The translations under genes were made by a program, and so were the position numbers. The notes beneath the pieces were generated by a model. The model did no database searches, was not told where the DNA came from, and saw only the letters and a list, made by a program, of their open reading frames with translations. A stretch of 10,811 nucleotides of DNA from Fragilaria radians. Taxonomy: Eukaryota > Bacillariophyta > Fragilariophyceae > Fragilariales > Fragilariaceae. How positions within the stretch are numbered: position 1 is the stretch's first letter; the number at the start of each line of letters is the position of its first letter. The DNA lies in contig CAAAJI010000516.1 of the NCBI GenBank assembly GCA_900642245.1, positions 1 through 10,811 of the forward strand, read 5' to 3'. Of this stretch, positions 8,411-10,811 are shown piece by piece.

Positions 8411-9919
8411 ATGCCCAAGGTAAAAAAGATTCGTTCGGCAGCCTTGACAGCTCGAACTGTACGTCATGCACCCTTAGGACAAGTCTTGGTGGAAGATGAG
8501 CATCGTCAAAAGTATGCTGTTGTTCGACAAAATCAACCAAAACCATCATCTTCCACAACAACAACAAATACTACTACTACGCGTCATGATTCCGAGAATG
8601 AAGATGAAGATTTGTTATTGGATGAAAAGACGACTCAGAAAATATTACAATTATCACGTGAACAACAAATGGAAATGCAGCAAGAAGAAATAAAACAAGA
8701 ACGACATGGTTCCAAGCAATCACAACGAAATAAGAATTTGAACAAAAGGAATATGAATGAGGTTGATGAAGACGACGACGATGACGATGAAGAGGAGAAT
8801 GATGATGATGATGATAATGACATGATTGTCCATGACAATGGATATGTTTCTGTACAAGATGGTGCATTATCTGCTGAAGATGAAGCCATTGTAGAAAAAA
8901 TGATCAAGTCGTCATCATCATCCATGACATCTAATAATCATCATCGTCCACAAACATTGGCAGATATCATCATGGCAAAAATTGCCGAACAAGAAGAAGA
9001 AGAAAAGGAACATGCAGCACGACGACGACAGGGTGGGATGGCATCGGAAGATGATGCCATGACACAACCTCCCGAGTTACCTCCCAAGGTCGTACAAGTC
9101 TATACCGATATTGGACAAATACTATCTCGATATACATCTGGCAAACTTCCCAAGGCATTCAAGGTCATACCATCTCTTTCCAATTGGGAGGATGTCCTTT
9201 ATTTGACTCGTCCTGATGTATGGTCACCCATGGCCATGTATGCTGCTACGAAAATATTTGCTTCCAATTTGAATCCAAAGATGGCACAACGGTTCTATCA
9301 TATCGTATTGTTAGATGCTGTCCGTGCGGATATTGTAAGGCACCATAAGTTGAATTATCATTATTATATGGCATTAAAGAAAAGTGTCTACAAACCAGCA
9401 GCCTTCTTTAAGGGGATACTCTTACCTCTATGTCAAGATGAACAATGTACGTTACGGGAGGCTGCCATTGTTGCATCCGTCTTGACAAAGGTATCGATTC
9501 CTGTTCATCATGCCGCAGTCGCGATTCACAAATTGGCAGCGACAACGACAACAACATCATCATCATCTGGAGTAACAATGATACAACCATCCACTACCAA
9601 TAGTGGTGTCCGATCCTTATTTTTACGTGCCATGTTACAAAAGAAATATTCCCTTCCCACACCGGTATTGAAACAATTGGTACAATACTTTGTATCCTTT
9701 CTTCATGTTGTCGAGGAACGTCAATTACCCCTCACAGTCTTGTGGCATCAATCGTTATTGGTATTCCTTCAACGGTACAAGGGTGAATTATTGCAAGACT
9801 ATCGAGAGGATTTGAAACGACTCATGAAACAACACTTTCATGCCAAGATTACACCGGAATGTCGACGAGAATTATTTGGTGCACAAGCCTATAAGGAAGA
9901 ACGAATGGAAGTGAATTAG
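8411..9919 (+). CDS. BYSL: Bystin / Enp1, 40S ribosome biogenesis factor
   Basis: This is a 502-aa homologue of bystin (yeast Enp1). In yeast and animals it is a nucleolar and cytoplasmic factor of the SSU processome and pre-40S particles, needed for 18S rRNA maturation and small-subunit export. The start MPKVKKIR has a good A-rich context. The bystin domain covers about residues 223-490. It shows PPKVVQVYTDIGQILSRYTSGKLP in two parts (224-247), IPSLSNWEDVLYLTRPDVWSPMAMYAATKIFASNL, FKGILLPL, CTLREAAIVASVL, FLRAMLQKKYSLP and a C-terminal LWHQSLLVFLQRYKGEL. The N-terminal third is disordered and holds a Ser/Thr tract (46-57), a Glu/Gln-rich segment (about 84-98), an Asp/Glu run (118-136) and a Ser run (167-171). 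A Thr/Ser-rich insertion (about 377-397) interrupts the conserved helical domain where most bystins are shorter. The acidic N-terminal region is usual for the family. No intron is needed. It converges on the minus-strand ORF ending at 10022. Confidence 0.96.
   Translation: MPKVKKIRSAALTARTVRHAPLGQVLVEDEHRQKYAVVRQNQPKPSSSTTTTNTTTTRHDSENEDEDLLLDEKTTQKILQLSREQQMEMQQEEIKQERHGSKQSQRNKNLNKRNMNEVDEDDDDDDEEENDDDDDNDMIVHDNGYVSVQDGALSAEDEAIVEKMIKSSSSSMTSNNHHRPQTLADIIMAKIAEQEEEEKEHAARRRQGGMASEDDAMTQPPELPPKVVQVYTDIGQILSRYTSGKLPKAFKVIPSLSNWEDVLYLTRPDVWSPMAMYAATKIFASNLNPKMAQRFYHIVLLDAVRADIVRHHKLNYHYYMALKKSVYKPAAFFKGILLPLCQDEQCTLREAAIVASVLTKVSIPVHHAAVAIHKLAATTTTTSSSSGVTMIQPSTTNSGVRSLFLRAMLQKKYSLPTPVLKQLVQYFVSFLHVVEERQLPLTVLWHQSLLVFLQRYKGELLQDYREDLKRLMKQHFHAKITPECRRELFGAQAYKEERMEVN
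8546..8581 (+). repeat. Ser/Thr triplet tract in bystin
   Basis: Runs of ACA and ACT codons encode residues 46-57 (SSSTTTTNTTTT) in the disordered N-terminal part of bystin. It is a coding trinucleotide repeat and likely to vary in length between strains. Confidence 0.7.
8762..8820 (+). repeat. GAT/GAC/GAA acidic triplet repeat in bystin
   Basis: This triplet-rich stretch encodes the nearly pure Asp/Glu run at residues 118-136. Codons alternate between GAC and GAT early and become a pure GAT microsatellite around 8800-8815. The acidic character is typical of bystin N termini. The repeat also creates spurious open frames on the opposite strand. Confidence 0.75.
9536..9602 (+). repeat. Thr/Ser-rich insertion within the bystin domain
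   Basis: Residues about 376-397 begin with a Thr run followed by four Ser from TCA/TCT codons, then a Thr/Ser/Asn-rich stretch. They sit between the AVAIHKLA helix and the GVRSLFLRAML helix. In the animal and yeast family members I know, these two segments are joined by a short loop. The insertion is in frame and probably forms a surface loop. Confidence 0.6.
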
Positions 9920-10021
9920 GTAGTTTGAACGTATTCTTTAGATTTGGTATTCAAAAGTTATTATTATAATTATATTTCAAGTTTAGATTTAGTATTTTTC
10001 AAAAGTATGTATTACATTTTT

Positions 10022-10312
10022 TTATCCATGACACAATCCCTGTTTGGTAGGCATGGGTACTTCAATTTTCATCATGGTCGATGATGACGTAGAAGAATTA
10101 TTGTAGTTTTGTGCCGACAATGATCCACGAAATGCACCCTGGTTGGAGGACGATGACGACATTGGGACATATCCAAAGACTTGTGGTGCCAATAACGAAG
10201 AAACTTCCATCGTCGATAGTTCTTGACGGATACAATGAGTTAGATCATGATCTATATTTGGTAAGAATCGACTGTATAACTTTGTTAGTGAGGAGAATGG
10301 GAATCGTAACAT
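10022..10312 (-). CDS. Serine-rich protein, likely last exon of a gene
   Basis: I do not recognise this product. From its first ATG (10312) the frame encodes 96 aa and ends at TAA 10022-10024, 102 bp from the bystin stop in tail-to-tail orientation. The N-terminal half is ordered-looking (KLYSRFLPNIDHDLTHCIRQEL, given here in two parts: KLYSRFLPN and IDHDLTHCIRQEL), followed by LLAPQVFGYVP, a five-Ser run and a second Ser/Thr-rich stretch. Third-position and codon choice resemble bystin, which supports this strand over the overlapping plus-strand frame (10111-10314). The frame stays open to about 10381, and TTCTTTTTATCTAAAG ending at 10351 makes a good 3' splice site. The true exon may therefore run 10022-10350, with earlier exons upstream on the minus strand. 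A free-standing 96-aa protein is the alternative. Confidence 0.55.
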   Translation of the reverse strand: MLRFPFSSLTKLYSRFLPNIDHDLTHCIRQELSTMEVSSLLAPQVFGYVPMSSSSSNQGAFRGSLSAQNYNNSSTSSSTMMKIEVPMPTKQGLCHG

Positions 10313-10350
10313 GATCACGTTAGAAACGCTTGATTTATTATTATTATGGT

Positions 10351-10811
10351 CTTTAGATAAAAAGAAAAGTGAAGAAATGAATTATAATTCGTATTGTGGT
10401 ATAGAATTGTTCGTATTTTGGTTACGGTGGCATATTATGCGTAAAAACACTAGTACACCATGGGATGACGATGATTTGGTTTCCTTTCGTCGACGTGGTC
10501 ACTGGAAACAATGTACTGTGTCATGCCACTAGTAGCACAATTCCAATTGCACCAGTAAAAAATGACCACCTCTCTGATATCCATTTCAATACACATGCAG
10601 AAACAATTCATGGATGTACAAAAATCATGATTTTTACACATACGTATGATGATGGAGGATTTCCTTGCAGCACCTTCACTCCACAAGGGAATGAGTAACC
10701 ACCCTAGAGATTCTTACCAGCTAGTATCTGGAGGGAAATAGCCTACACGTGACGTACCTTTGAGTCAAGATCTTTAAGATAATACCTAACACTATAGGTT
10801 GTAAGCAATAC
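10351..10811 (-). other. Possible intron and upstream exons of the serine-rich gene
   Basis: No single frame is convincing here. On the minus strand, GTAAGAA at 10717 and AAG|GTACGT at 10757 match donor consensus. Between 10811 and 10758 a minus frame is open and reads like protein (YSVRYYLKDLDSK), ending exactly at the second donor. The phase after that donor does not match the acceptor at 10351, so a direct join fails and a middle exon or another acceptor would be needed. Overlapping ORFs of 73-78 codons on both strands (10311-10532, 10450-10686, 10465-10698) show no recognisable domain. Confidence 0.25.

Noticed and set aside
8274..9158. Minus-strand and alternate-frame ORFs over bystin
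   Set aside because: Shadows of the triplet repeats and coding bias of bystin; the His- and Ser-rich products are repeat artefacts.
10111..10314. Plus-strand ORF opposite the serine-rich exon, with a GTAAGA donor at 10261
   Set aside because: The minus-strand frame has better codon character and an ordered sequence; the plus-strand peptide shows no motif.

Overview
The window looks like nuclear DNA of a diatom (stramenopile alga). Two genes encode heat-shock-factor (HSF) type DNA-binding domains in the style of the expanded diatom HSF family: a recognition segment SFQRQLNLYGF, a YYHExFLRGK block, and a tail of the form RARSNPDxEPDFxxMPP. Candidate splice sites (GTAAG donors, pyrimidine-CAG acceptors) and long AT-rich spacers also fit a eukaryote. 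The species cannot be named from sequence alone.

Layout. Bases 1-719 hold no convincing gene, only a possible C-terminal coding scrap at the left edge and a perfect 9-bp hairpin. Bases 720-1835 (minus) encode HSF-like factor A, 371 aa from its first ATG. Bases 1836-5270 are a spacer of about 3.4 kb between two divergently transcribed HSF genes; its two ends look like transcript leaders with upstream ORFs, and the right end has a candidate 47-nt leader intron. Bases 5271-6173 (plus) encode HSF-like factor B, 300 aa. Bases 6174-8410 are a second AT-rich spacer, ending in a promoter-like segment. Bases 8411-9919 (plus) encode bystin/Enp1, a 40S ribosome biogenesis factor, with low-complexity acidic and Ser/Thr tracts. 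Bases 10022-10312 (minus) are a serine-rich ORF converging on bystin. It is probably the last exon of a gene that continues toward the right edge, with a plausible splice acceptor just upstream.

How the genes relate. The two HSF genes are diverged paralogues in head-to-head orientation. They share more than the DNA-binding domain: an N-terminal HxYHDY motif about 20 residues before it, an SE[FY]G...GM.F..L block after it, and a C-terminal module of about 35 residues (LN....D.Y.D......D......L..RI). Neither shows an obvious HR-A/B trimerisation coiled coil. The C-terminal module is the most interesting unexplained item. Bystin is a housekeeping gene with no evident link to the HSF pair beyond adjacency. 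I see no transposon, CRISPR array, tRNA or rRNA gene.
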